Shown piece by piece: positions 16,731-26,600 of a stretch of 64,000 nucleotides of DNA. The position numbers were made by a program, and so were the translations under genes. How positions within the stretch are numbered: position 1 is the stretch's first letter; each line of letters begins with the position of its first letter. The stretch spans positions 1 to 64,000 of the forward strand of contig JAGPDF010000009.1 in NCBI GenBank assembly GCA_018057705.1. The letters run 5' to 3'. Under the pieces are notes generated by a model, which ran no database searches, was not told the DNA's origin, and saw nothing but the letters and a program-made list of their open reading frames with translations. The DNA is from Thermoanaerobaculia bacterium (GTDB lineage Bacteria; Acidobacteriota; Thermoanaerobaculia; Multivoradales; JAGPDF01).

Positions 16731-17590
16731 CGGACGAGCAGGCGCTCGAGCTCCGCGATCGCGCGCGGGTCGTCCGACTGCCCCAGCCAGAAGATCGCCT
16801 GGCGTTTCACCTCGCGGTCGCCGCTTTCGCGCAGTAGTGCGAGGAGCTGCGGCGTCGCATCGGCGACCTGCGAGAGGGCGAAGACCGACTGCTCGCGCAC
16901 TTCGTCCGAGGGGTCGCGGGCGATCGCCTCGCGGATCCAGCGCGCGGCGCGCGGATCGCCGGTCTGCGCCAGCCAGAACTGGGCCTGGGCGCGCACCTCG
17001 TCATCGTCCGACTCGCGGCCGAGGTGGACGAGAGCGAGCGGCGCCGCCGGGTCGGCGTGGAACCCCAGGCCGGCGAGGGCGCCTTCGCTCAGGCTTTCGC
17101 CGCGCTCCGTATCCCGTCGCGTTTCGGCGAGGCGAGCGAAGAAGGCGACGCTCGCTGCCGGAACGACGCCATCGAGCCAGACGATGCGCTGGGTGCCCGC
17201 CTGCACCGGACAGCCCTCGGATGCGAACCGGAGCCGCTGGACGCTGCCGTTGCGCACGGCGGCGTAGAGCTCGACCCGGGCGACGGCGATCGGCGGTGCG
17301 TCGTCGCGCGAACCCCAGCTCGCATCGTCGTCCTCCAGAGTCATCCCCCAGCCGCCTCGGCCCTCTCGACCGTGACCGAAGCCGCAGATCGTCTGCTCGC
17401 CCCGGGCCGGCACCGTCCAGGCGAGCCAGACCGTTTCCGGGCCCTTGGCGAGCTTCCGAACCTCGGCTTCCGGGTCGGTCGCCGGCCGGTGTTGGACCTC
17501 GCCGCCGACGAGCTTCGCCGAGGCCGCTCCGCAGAGGAATGACGAGAGCGCGACGGCCGTCATCGCCTGCCTGGCGCGCCGGGCGTTCAC
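16727..17590 (-). CDS. Exported HEAT-repeat protein, last gene of sigma factor operon
   Basis: A 287-residue protein whose N-terminus (GTG 17590, or ATG 17563 after nine codons) carries a signal peptide with the core ALSSFLCGAASA. Residues about 40-165 form an unassigned beta-rich domain containing two cysteines (TICGFG and SEGCPVQ). Residues 180-287 are HEAT-like repeats of about 30 residues (EVREQSVFALSQ, EVKRQAIFWLGQ, ending ELERLLVR). The GTG overlaps the stop of the preceding HEAT gene (GTGA), so the two are translationally coupled. Such proteins are protein-binding scaffolds; a partner is not identifiable. Confidence 0.75.
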   Translation of the reverse strand: MNARRARQAMTAVALSSFLCGAASAKLVGGEVQHRPATDPEAEVRKLAKGPETVWLAWTVPARGEQTICGFGHGREGRGGWGMTLEDDDASWGSRDDAPPIAVARVELYAAVRNGSVQRLRFASEGCPVQAGTQRIVWLDGVVPAASVAFFARLAETRRDTERGESLSEGALAGLGFHADPAAPLALVHLGRESDDDEVRAQAQFWLAQTGDPRAARWIREAIARDPSDEVREQSVFALSQVADATPQLLALLRESGDREVKRQAIFWLGQSDDPRAIAELERLLVR

Positions 17591-18900
17591 GGCTTCTCCG
17601 TCAGCAGGCGCTCGATCTCGTCCATCGCCGCGGCGTCGTCCATCATCGAGAGGTGCTGGATGATCTGCTTCTTGAGCTCGGGATCGGTCTCCTGGCGCAG
17701 CAGGCCGATCATCGCCTTGGCATCGCCGGCCATCATCAGGCCGACGATGATCTTGCCGCGCAGCTCGCGGTCCTGGCTCGTTCCGTAGAGCGCCACCAAC
17801 TCGGCGTCGGCGCCGATCGCGCCGAGGAGCTCGAAGGCCTTGCCGCGCAGCTCGCGGTCGGTCTCGCTGCGGGCCGCCTCCAGGAGCTGCTTCTTGTCGC
17901 CGGCGATCATCATCCCCTCGAGGATCTTGCCCTTCACCTCGCGCGAGCTCTCGCTCTTGTAGAGGTCGGCAAGGGCCGCGGTCGAGTCGAGGGCGCCGAG
18001 GAGCTGGATCGCCTTGCCGCGCAGCTCCGGATCGCGCTCGGTGCGTGCGACCTCGAGGATCGCCTTCTCGTCGTCGGCGATCATGAACGCCTCGAGTACC
18101 GCGCCCCGGGTCTCCTTCGATGCGGACGTGCGATAGATCTCGGAGAGTGCCCGGAGGTCTTCGGGGTCGCCGGCAATGCCCAGGGAGCGCACCGCCTCGA
18201 CCTGGAGCTCGGCGGGCTTGCCGCTTTTCGCCGTCTCGACCAGGAGGGTCCGGGCGCGCGGCTCGTCGCTCTGCGAGAGGACGAAGAGGGCGCGCTGCTT
18301 GACCTGCAGCGAGCGGTCGCCGGCCAGGATCTTCTCGAGAATCGGCAAGGCGCGCGCCGAGTCCATCTGCATGAGCCCGTCGAGGGCATAGAGCTGCAGA
18401 TCCTCCTCCGGAGAGCTCCCGGACCTTCCGGAGCCGGCGACGACCGGTCCCGTTCCCTGCGGCCCGGTGGTCCGTGGGCCGGCGAGGACCGGTCCGGAGC
18501 CGCGCGGCGCGCTGCCGGTGAGGGAAATCTCGAGAGCGTCGGCGTCGTCGAGCCAGACGCTCTTCGGGTGGGTGGTGCGCAGGTTTTTCAGGGTCGCGAG
18601 CGCCTCGGCCTTGCGGCCCAGCTTCTCTTCGGCATAGGCCTTCCAGTAGAGCGCGGCGTCGGCGTCGGCGCCTTTGGCGTCGGCGACCGCGGCGAAGCGC
18701 TGTGCGGCCTCCTCCCAGCGCGCCTGGTCCAGGGCGCTCTGGGCATCGCGGTAGGCGGGGCTCCGGCCCTCGCCGTCGGCGGCGAAGAGGGCGGCGGGGG
18801 AGAACCGGGCGGAGGCCGGCGCCGGCGGAGCGAAGAACGCGGCGGCGACCGCGAGGGCGGCGATTCCTGCCAAGGGTGAACGAGGCATCGGGTATCTCAT
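17587..18900 (-). CDS. Exported TPR/HEAT-repeat protein in sigma factor operon
   Basis: A 437-residue protein. Residues 1-31 are a signal peptide (MRYPMPRSPLAGIAALAVAA, cleavage near APASA). Residues 40-110 look like one or two tetratricopeptide-type repeats (YRDAQSALDQARWEEAAQRF). A Gly/Pro-rich linker (about 130-160) is followed by some nine HEAT repeats of 31-33 residues, each beginning with a variant of DRELRGKAFELLGAIGD. ATG 18900 has GAGGAG 7 nt upstream; an alternative ATG at 18915 overlaps the stop of the preceding gene. It would act as an extracytoplasmic scaffold, perhaps sensing or relaying a signal to the sigma factor system. Confidence 0.8.
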   Translation of the reverse strand: MRYPMPRSPLAGIAALAVAAAFFAPPAPASARFSPAALFAADGEGRSPAYRDAQSALDQARWEEAAQRFAAVADAKGADADAALYWKAYAEEKLGRKAEALATLKNLRTTHPKSVWLDDADALEISLTGSAPRGSGPVLAGPRTTGPQGTGPVVAGSGRSGSSPEEDLQLYALDGLMQMDSARALPILEKILAGDRSLQVKQRALFVLSQSDEPRARTLLVETAKSGKPAELQVEAVRSLGIAGDPEDLRALSEIYRTSASKETRGAVLEAFMIADDEKAILEVARTERDPELRGKAIQLLGALDSTAALADLYKSESSREVKGKILEGMMIAGDKKQLLEAARSETDRELRGKAFELLGAIGADAELVALYGTSQDRELRGKIIVGLMMAGDAKAMIGLLRQETDPELKKQIIQHLSMMDDAAAMDEIERLLTEKP

Positions 18901-18911
18901 GGACAAGCTCC

Positions 18912-19748
18912 TCATGAAACGGTTCGGGTGTCGGTCCTGCTTCCAGCACGAGGGGCGCCGGCGTCGCGCTGCAGACGCTCGCCGGTCACCCGGAGTTTGA
19001 ACAGCAGATCGGTGTGCTCGATGCGCCGCTGCGCGGCGGCCAGGTCTTCGGGAGCGGCCGCCGCGCTGTTGGCGAGCTCGAGGAGCAGCGGCTCGAGCTC
19101 GTCGAGCAGGGCGACGATGCGGCGCTGGCCGGAACGCTGCGCGGCGCTGCGGTAAAGCCGATTGGAGGAGACCAGCGCTCCCGCCCAGGCACTCTCTTCC
19201 GCGAGCGCCGTGGCGTCGGTCGGCGCGGCGTTGGTGACCCGGGTCAGCAGGCGCTCGGAGCCCGCGAGGTGACTCTCGACCGAGGCGAGGAGCAGGCGCT
19301 CGCGCGCCTCCGTCGAGAGCCCCGAGGGCGCTGGCACGAGGCTCTCGAGGTCCGGGCGAGGAGCGTCCCATCGGCCGGCGAAGTAGCCGAGCGCGAGCGC
19401 GGCCACCACCACGAGAGAGGCGGCCGCGAGCGTCCACCGCGGACCCCAGCCGGCCTCTCCGGTGGCCGGCGCCAGGAGAGCTCTCCACCAGGGGCGCGGC
19501 GCGACGAGACGCGGCCGGAGCTCCCGCCAGACCCGCGCACCGAGATCGGCAGGCGGCTCGGGCGGTGCGGTCGTGGCGGTGGCGAGGTCGCGCGCCAGCT
19601 CGGCATAGCGGCGGCGCAAGTCGGCGCTCTCCGCGAGCGCCTTCTCGACCGACCGCGGGTCGGCGGACTCACCGTAGTAGTGCAGGATCAACTCGTCCTC
19701 GCCGACTTCTGCCGCGGCTTCGGACGGCATGTCAGGCCGGTTCTTCAT
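18912..19748 (-). CDS. Membrane-anchored anti-sigma-like protein
   Basis: A 278-residue protein encoded directly after, and overlapping by 17 bp, the ECF sigma factor gene. AGGAGG sits 6 nt before ATG 19748. The cytoplasmic part (about 1-100) is helical and acidic; it lacks the HxxxCxxC zinc motif of classic ZAS anti-sigma factors. One membrane helix lies at about 108-128 (LAAASLVVVAALALGYFAG). The rest (130-278) is helical and would be periplasmic. Position and topology argue for an anti-sigma role that holds the sigma factor at the membrane; direct family evidence is weak. Confidence 0.7.
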   Translation of the reverse strand: MKNRPDMPSEAAAEVGEDELILHYYGESADPRSVEKALAESADLRRRYAELARDLATATTAPPEPPADLGARVWRELRPRLVAPRPWWRALLAPATGEAGWGPRWTLAAASLVVVAALALGYFAGRWDAPRPDLESLVPAPSGLSTEARERLLLASVESHLAGSERLLTRVTNAAPTDATALAEESAWAGALVSSNRLYRSAAQRSGQRRIVALLDELEPLLLELANSAAAAPEDLAAAQRRIEHTDLLFKLRVTGERLQRDAGAPRAGSRTDTRTVS

Positions 19749-20343
19749 GGAGCGCCTCCTGATTTCCCGGGGCGACGGAGGGTGCCAAGGGAGCGAGCGC
19801 GGCGCGGAGCTTGCGCACCGCCCGGAAGATCGACTGTTTGGTGGCGTTGTCGCGTTTGCCGAGGGTCGAGCTGATCTCGGCGATCGAGCGCCCTTCGTAG
19901 TGGCGCAGGACGAAGGCCGCGCGCTCCGCCGGGGAGAGCTCGGCCAGGGCGTTCTCGGTGCGCCGGCGGATCTCGGCGTCGAGCGCCTGGCGCTCGGGTC
20001 CGGCGTCGCCGGTCGGAAACTCCACCAGGGCCTGCGCACCCTCGTCCGGAAGATCGACCCGGGCCGCCCGCTCGCGGCGGGTGCGCCGGGTCTGGTCGAT
20101 GGCGGCGTTCACCGCGATGCGGTGCAGCCAGGTGCCGAAGCCGGCGCGCTGGTCGAAGCGGGCGAGGAAGCGGAAGGCGCGCAGAAAGGTCTCCTGCACG
20201 GCGTCCTCGGCCGCCGCAGCGTTGCCGGTGACGCGATAGGCCAGACCGTAGACCGCCCGGCTATGGGCCGCGACCAGACCCTCGAAGGCGTCGGTGTCGC
20301 CGGCGAGCACGCGGCGGACGAGGTCGGTATCCCGGGGGTCCAT
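19732..20343 (-). CDS. ECF-family RNA polymerase sigma factor
   Basis: A 203-residue sigma-70 family protein with region 2 (AEDAVQETFLRAFRFLARFD, then FGTWLHRIAVNAAIDQTRR) and region 4 (LSPAERAAFVLRHYEGRSIA followed by EISSTLGKRDNATKQSIFRA, the helix-turn-helix). Region 3 is absent and a short acidic linker joins the two, as in ECF sigma factors. It heads an operon with an anti-sigma-like membrane protein and two exported HEAT-repeat proteins, a layout for responding to an extracytoplasmic signal. TAATCT lies 6 nt before ATG 20343. It is divergent from the giant secreted-protein operon, with 325 bp between the start codons. Confidence 0.9.
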   Translation of the reverse strand: MDPRDTDLVRRVLAGDTDAFEGLVAAHSRAVYGLAYRVTGNAAAAEDAVQETFLRAFRFLARFDQRAGFGTWLHRIAVNAAIDQTRRTRRERAARVDLPDEGAQALVEFPTGDAGPERQALDAEIRRRTENALAELSPAERAAFVLRHYEGRSIAEISSTLGKRDNATKQSIFRAVRKLRAALAPLAPSVAPGNQEALHEEPA

Positions 20344-20349
20344 TCTGGG

Positions 20350-20355
20350 AGATTA
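20350..20355 (-). promoter_or_regulatory. Candidate -10 box TAATCT for the sigma factor operon
   Basis: On the minus strand TAATCT ends 6 nt before the ATG at 20343 and no ribosome-binding site is present, so the transcript is likely leaderless. Confidence 0.45.
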
Positions 20356-20453
20356 GACGGTGAAGGGGCTCTCCGGTTAGGCTGTTCTTTCGCCTCCGCG
20401 GGCCGACGCGAAGGACCGGGCCCGGACCTACCCGTTTTTCCCAGAGATTTGAA

Positions 20454-20481
20454 TTGATCCTGCCCCAAGGGGTGGTACTGT
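20454..20481 (+). promoter_or_regulatory. Sigma-70-like promoter for the giant secreted-protein operon
   Basis: TTGATC (20454-20459) and TACTGT (20476-20481) are separated by 16 nt, inside a locally AT-richer patch of the 325-nt divergent spacer. The predicted transcript has a leader of about 180 nt before ATG 20669. From 20502 to 20668 I see no small gene and no strong terminator or riboswitch-like structure. Confidence 0.45.
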
Positions 20482-20501
20482 GTATGAGCTAGATCATAGA
20501 C
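20480..20501 (+). promoter_or_regulatory. Inverted repeat at the predicted transcription start
   Basis: GTGTATGA (20480-20487) and TCATAGAC (20494-20501) pair at 7 of 8 positions around the spacer GCTAGA. The position, overlapping the end of the -10 box and the predicted start site, suits a repressor operator. Confidence 0.35.
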
Positions 20502-20668
20502 ATTACCGACTGGAGCACTTCTCTGGACTCGGAAGCGTGGGGGAAGATGTCATCCAACCTTGCAGGAACTGTCCCTCCGGAGCCGTTCGTCGGTGTCGTC
20601 GGCCTCGAAGAGCTCCGTATTCCGGTCTCGCCTCACCCCAGCGCAAGCAGCAACAAGGGAGCCGTCTG

Positions 20669-23600
20669 ATGAGCGTTCCCCCTCCCCGTTCCGATCGCCG
20701 AACCCGTGGCACCCTGGCCCTCCTGCTCGGCGCGACCCTCTGGGCGGCGCTCGGCGGCGCCGTGCCGCTCGCCGCGCAGCCGGTCCTGGAGATCTTCTCG
20801 ATCACGCACGCGCCGGCTTCGGTTGTGGCCGGTTCGGCCACCAACGTCGTCTACACCCTCGACCTGCGCAACACCGCTGCCGGGGCCAGCGACGACGAGA
20901 CCGCGGCCGTCCTCGACCTTCCCCTGGGTACCTCCTTTCTCTATCAGTCCGAAGCCCTTCCCGGGACGACCTGCTCGGTCGTCGCAGGACCGATCCTGCG
21001 CTGTCAGCTGGGCGCCCTGGGCAACGGCGAGAGTCGTAACGGCACTCTGACCCTGCGGGTCGCAGCGAGTGTCGCTGCCGGGACGCTCGGCGCCAACTTC
21101 AGCTTCTACGGCACCGTCGACACCACGCCCGATCCCGAAACGGAAGACGTCACGGTCACGACCTCCGCCGACCTCGATGTCACGGTCACGATGACGGCGC
21201 CGGTGCCGAACAAGGTCGTTCCCGGAAACTCGGTGACCTACGCGATCGCGCTCACCAACAACGGCCCGTCGGACGCGGCTGCGGTGTCGCTCGCGTTCCC
21301 GGCCCCCGCCGGTTTCAACACCCCGGTCTACGGCGGCGACTGTGCTGCGACCCCCTGCAACCTGGGAACGATCGCTGCCCTCGCGAGCCGCAACGTCACG
21401 GTCACCTTCCCGGTTCCGGACGACTATCACCTGGTCACGATCACGTCTCCGGTCGTCTACACCGCCACGGCGAGCTCCACGACGACCGACCCCGTTCCGG
21501 GCAACGACTCCGACTCGGCATCGACGGCCGTCGAGCCGCAGGTCGATCTCTCCGTCGTGCTCTCCAGCACCGCCACCAGCGTGACTCCGGGAATGCCCGC
21601 CACCTACTCGATCGAGGTGACGAAGGCCGGGCCGTCGCGCCTCGAGAGCGTGCACATCGACGACAACCAGACGCTGCGCCTCCTGGGCGCCTACTTCACA
21701 CCCTCCGAGGGCATCTTCAGCGCCACCTCGCTCTCGCCCAACTGGACCGGGCTCGATTTCACCGATAGCTCCACCGTGACGCTCACCTTCAGCGGCTGGG
21801 TGAGCCCCGCCCAGCCGGGGGCGACGCTGCTCGCCACGATCGACGTTGCGCCGCCGGCCGGCGTCGTCGACACGAGTGGGGCGAACGATTCCGACTCCGA
21901 GTCGGACGCGATCGCGCGCCTGTCCGATCTTTCGATCGTGAAGACCAACAACCTGAGCGGGTTGATCCCCGGACAGGCGGTGCCCTATACGATCACGGTG
22001 GCGAACCGCGGTCCGAGCGACATCGCGGCGGCGACGGTGACCGACAACTTCGACGCGGTCCGCGTCTCCACAGTGGGCTGGACCTGCTCCGTGGCGCGTG
22101 CGCTCACCGACCTGGGTCAGCTCGCGGACGGCAGCGGCGGTGTCAACGGCCTCGATGGCGCCTCGGCCGTGGCCGTGTCGGGCGACGGCAAGCACGTCTA
22201 TGCGACGGCTTCGGCCGACAACTCCGTCTCCCTGTTCCAGCGCGACGCGACCACCGGCCTGCTGACCTTCGGCACCTCCTACACCGACGGCGGGACGGCG
22301 AGCGCGATCCAGGGCGCCTCGGCGATCGCCATCTCTCCCGGCGGCGGGCAGGTCTACGTCGCCGGTTTCGGCGAGAACGCCATCGAGGTCTTCACGCGCA
22401 CCCCGGCGAGCGGCCTGCTCGTCTCGCTGGACATCGAGCGCTCGAGCGATCCGAATCTCTCCGCGATGACCGGGCCGCGCGGTATCGCCGTCGCTCCGGA
22501 CGGCCGCCACGTCTATGTCGCGGCGGCGACCGGCAGCGCGGTCGTGGTCTTCACGCGCAATACGACGACCGGAGCTCTCGCCTGGCACTCGACCGTGACC
22601 AACTCCAGCCCCGGGGTGAGCGGCATGGGCGGCGCGCGCGCGGTGGCCGTTTCTCCCGACGGCCGCCACGTCGTCGTGGCCGGCGAAACCTCCGACGGCA
22701 TCGCGGTTTTCGCGCGCAACCTCGCGACCGGAGCCCTCACCTTCGTGGAGGCGAAGCTCGATGGCGCCAACGAAGGGCTGAACGGCGCTTCGGCGCTCGC
22801 CTTCTCGCCCGCCGGAGATGCGCTCTACGTCGCCGGCTTCGAGGACGACGCGGTGGTGGTGTTCAGCCGCGACCTCACGGCGGGGCAGCTCGCGCCGCAG
22901 CTCTCCTGGTCCGAACGCGAGACCGACGGCGCGGGCCTGCCGCTGGCCGACGGCCTCGACGGGGCGCGCGGGGTGGAGGTCAGCCCCGACGGCTCGCTGG
23001 TCTTCGTGGCGGGTGCGAACGACGGCAAGATCGCGATCTTCAGCCGCAATACCGGCGGTGCGCAGGTCCACAAGCTCGACTTCCTCGACATCGCTGGGCT
23101 CACCTCGGCGGTCGACCTGGCGATCTCGCCGGCCGGAGAGCAGGTCTACGGAGTCGGAGACGTCGCCGACCTGCTGGGGATGTTCTCGGAGACGCGCGGC
23201 GCCTCCTGTCCGGTACCCGGAGGCTCGGTGCTCGCCTTCTCGCAGTCGGCGGTGATTCCGGCCCAGAGCTATGTCGCCTACACCGCCGCGGCGGTCCTCG
23301 AGAACGACGCCAGCGGCACGCTGGTCAACACGGCGACGGTCGCCGCGCCGGCCGGCGTCGACACCAACAACGCCAACAACAGCTCCACCGACAGCGATCC
23401 GGTCGGCAGCGAGGCCGACATCACCGTGACCAAGACGGCCAGTCCGTCCTCGGCCGTCCCCGGCGAGTCGGTGGTCTACACCGTCACGGTGAGCAACGCC
23501 GGCCCGGCCAACGTGAGCAACGCCTCGGTAACCGACCTCGCGCTCGCCAGTGCCGACTACTCGTCGGTGAGCTGGAGCTGCGTCGGCCAGGGCGGAGCGG

Positions 23601-26600
23601 TCTGCGGCTCGCCTGCCGGAGGCTCCGGCAACATCAATGCCGCCAACCTGAATCTGCCGGCCGGCGGCACGGTCACCTACACCATCAACGTGACCATCGC
23701 GACCAACGCCGTCGGGACCGCCTGCGCCCTGGCGACCGGCAACTGCGCCAAGAACAGCGCGACGGCGACGATCCCGGTGACCTTCATCGACCCGACGCCG
23801 GCCGACCAGACCGCTTCGGTCGAGGTTCCGATTTCGCCCAAGGCCGATCTCTCGATCTCGAAGACGGTACTGACGCCGCTCGGTGCGATCGCCGCAGGCG
23901 CGCCGCTCGATTTTCAGATCGTGGTCCGCAACTGCGGTCCGAGCAACGTCACCGGCGCCTTCGTGCAGGACATCCTGTCCATCGACTACACGGGAGCGAC
24001 CTGGAGCTGCGTCGCTTCGAACGGCAGCTGTCCGGTGCCGGCGAACGGCTCGGGGAACCTGACCGCGGCGAACGCGACAGTCAGCCTGAACGGCGGCAAC
24101 CCGGCGACCTGCGCCGGTGCGGGCCAGGCGACCTTCACCATCTCCGGCGCCGTGGTCGCCTCGCCCTCCACCGGCGTGCTTTCGAACGTCGCCAAAGTCA
24201 TCGTGCCCAGCGGGGTTTTCGATCCGAGTCTGGGCAACAACACCTCCAGCGTCCAGGTGGTGCTCGAGGCCGAGACCGACATCGCGATCATCAAGACCGA
24301 CGGCACCACGGCGGCGGTCCCGGGAGAAGCGATCACCTACAGCATCACGGTGTTCAACACCGGCCCGGATGACGCTCAGGCACTGGTCGTCGAGGACATC
24401 TTCCCGGCGGCGCTGCGCAACGTCTCCTGGACCTGCAACTCCGAGGCTCCGGCCCTGGGCACCCTGACCTACCTCGAGGATCAGCGGCAGAACAGCACGA
24501 CCGAACTGGGCCTGCTCACCGGCCTCGACGGTACGCGCGACCTGGCCGTCGCACCCGGCGGGAGCTTCGTCTACGCCACCGGTGCCGTGGAGGGCGCGCT
24601 CACCACTTTCAGCCGCGACGCCGCGGACGGCGGTCTCGCTTACCTGGGGCGGCTGCTCGACAACGGCACCCAGGGCTTCCTCACCATCGATGGCCTCGGC
24701 GGCGCCCGCGGCCTGGTGGTCAGTCCGGACGGCTTGAACATCTACGTCGCGGGAGAGAGCGAAGACAAGATCGCCGTCTTCACCCGCAACCTCGCGACCG
24801 GGCAGCCGACCTTCATCGAGGCGGTGACCGAAGGCGACGTTCAGTCCTCGGGGACGGTCGACGGTCTCGACGGTGCGCAGGATGTGGCGCTTTCGCCGGA
24901 TGGCCAGCACCTGTATGTCGTGAGCCCGGTCGACGACTCGGTGACGGTCCTGCAGCGCAATGCGTCGCTTTCGGGCACGCTCTCCTTTCGGGAAGTGGAG
25001 AAGGACGGCGCCGGCGGAGTCGACGGTATCGATGGCGCGAGCGGCGTTCGCGTCAGCCCGGATGGCAAGCACGTCTACGTGACCGGCCGCGACGACAACG
25101 GCATCGCGGTCTTCCGTCGTGAGACCGACAGCGGTTCGCTCGATTTCGGCAAGCTGACCTTCCTGCAGTCACTCCTCGACGGAGGCCTCGGCGGCACCTT
25201 CCTCGCAGGGGCCTCCGGTGTCGAGATTTCGCCCGATGGCGCTTTCGTCTACGTCGCGGCGGCGACGGACGACGCGGTCTCGGTCTTCGGCCGCAACACT
25301 ACGGAGAGCTCGCCCGACTTCGGCAAGCTCACCTTCCTCTCCGAGCGTCACGAGGGCGAAGCGTCGGGTCTGGGCGGCGCCGCGACCGGTCTCGATGGGG
25401 CCCGGCAGACGCTGGTGAGCCCCGACGGACAGCATCTCTACGTGGCGAGCGCGGTGAGCGACGCAACCGTCGTCTTCCAGCGCAATCCCGCCACCGGCAG
25501 TCTCAAGTTCATCGGCGTGCACCGTGACGAGGCGATCTCCGCGTGCGTGCAGCCGACGACTTGCATCGTCCACAGCCTCGACGGTGCCGGCGCGCTGGCG
25601 GTCGATCCGTCCGGCGCCAACCTCTACGTGGCCGCGTCGGAGGACGACGCCCTGACCGTCTACCTGCGGGCCGGCGCGCCGCCATCCTTCGCCTTCACCG
25701 GCGGCCAGCCGGCGAGCAATCCGCCGGCGCCGGTGATCAACGGTGTCGGCGGGGTCAGCGGCCTCAAGGCGGTCACCGATGTCGGCGTGGCCGGGCCTCA
25801 TCTCTACGCCGTCAGCTTCGGCGACGAAGTCGAACGCGGCTCGATCGTCGCCTTCTCGCGCGACGCCGCGAACGGCGAGCTCACGCTGGTCAACCGGCTG
25901 CAGGACGGCAGCGGCGGCGTGGACGGACTCGACGGCGCCGCGGCGCTGGCGGTCTACGACGACAACGTCTACGTCGTCAGCCAGGGCCTCAACGCGGGCG
26001 ACAACACCTTGGGTGTTTACCAGCGCAACACGACGACCGGCGCGGTCTCCTTCCTCGAGCTGCACCGTCAGGGCCTGCTCGGGGTGAGCGGTCTGTTCGG
26101 AGCGAGCGACGTCGCGGTGAGCTCCGACGGCAGCCACGTCTATGTCGTCGGACGGACGCCCGGCTCGCTGGCGGTCTTCACCCGTGACGCCGGCAACGAC
26201 GGGCGTCTCGTCTTCAAGGAGAGCAAGATCACCGGTGCCGGCGGTATCGTCGGCCTGCAGGGCGCCCAGGGGCTGGCGCTCTCGTCGGACGACCGGCACA
26301 TCTATGTCGCCGCTTCGATCGACGACGCGGTCGCCGTCTTCTCGCGCAACACCAACGGCGGCGACGCCGCGAACTTCGGCCGCGTCACCCAGCTCCAGTT
26401 GCTCGCCGGCATTCCGGGCCTCGACCGGGCCATGCATGTCGCTGCCAGCGACGATCTCAGCGATACCAACGGCAGCCGCAACATCTACGTCACGGGACAT
26501 ACCGGCGACGCCCTGGTCGTCTTCGACCGCAACGTCGAGCTGGCGAGCGACGACTTCGGCAAGCTCACCCTGGTGCAGAGCTTCAAGGATGGGGTCGGAG

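Noticed and set aside
20633-25072. A second very long minus-strand frame and another at 32381-35323 and 45669-49853
   Set aside because: Same reasoning: they are shadows of the real plus-strand genes without signal peptides, domains or ribosome-binding sites.
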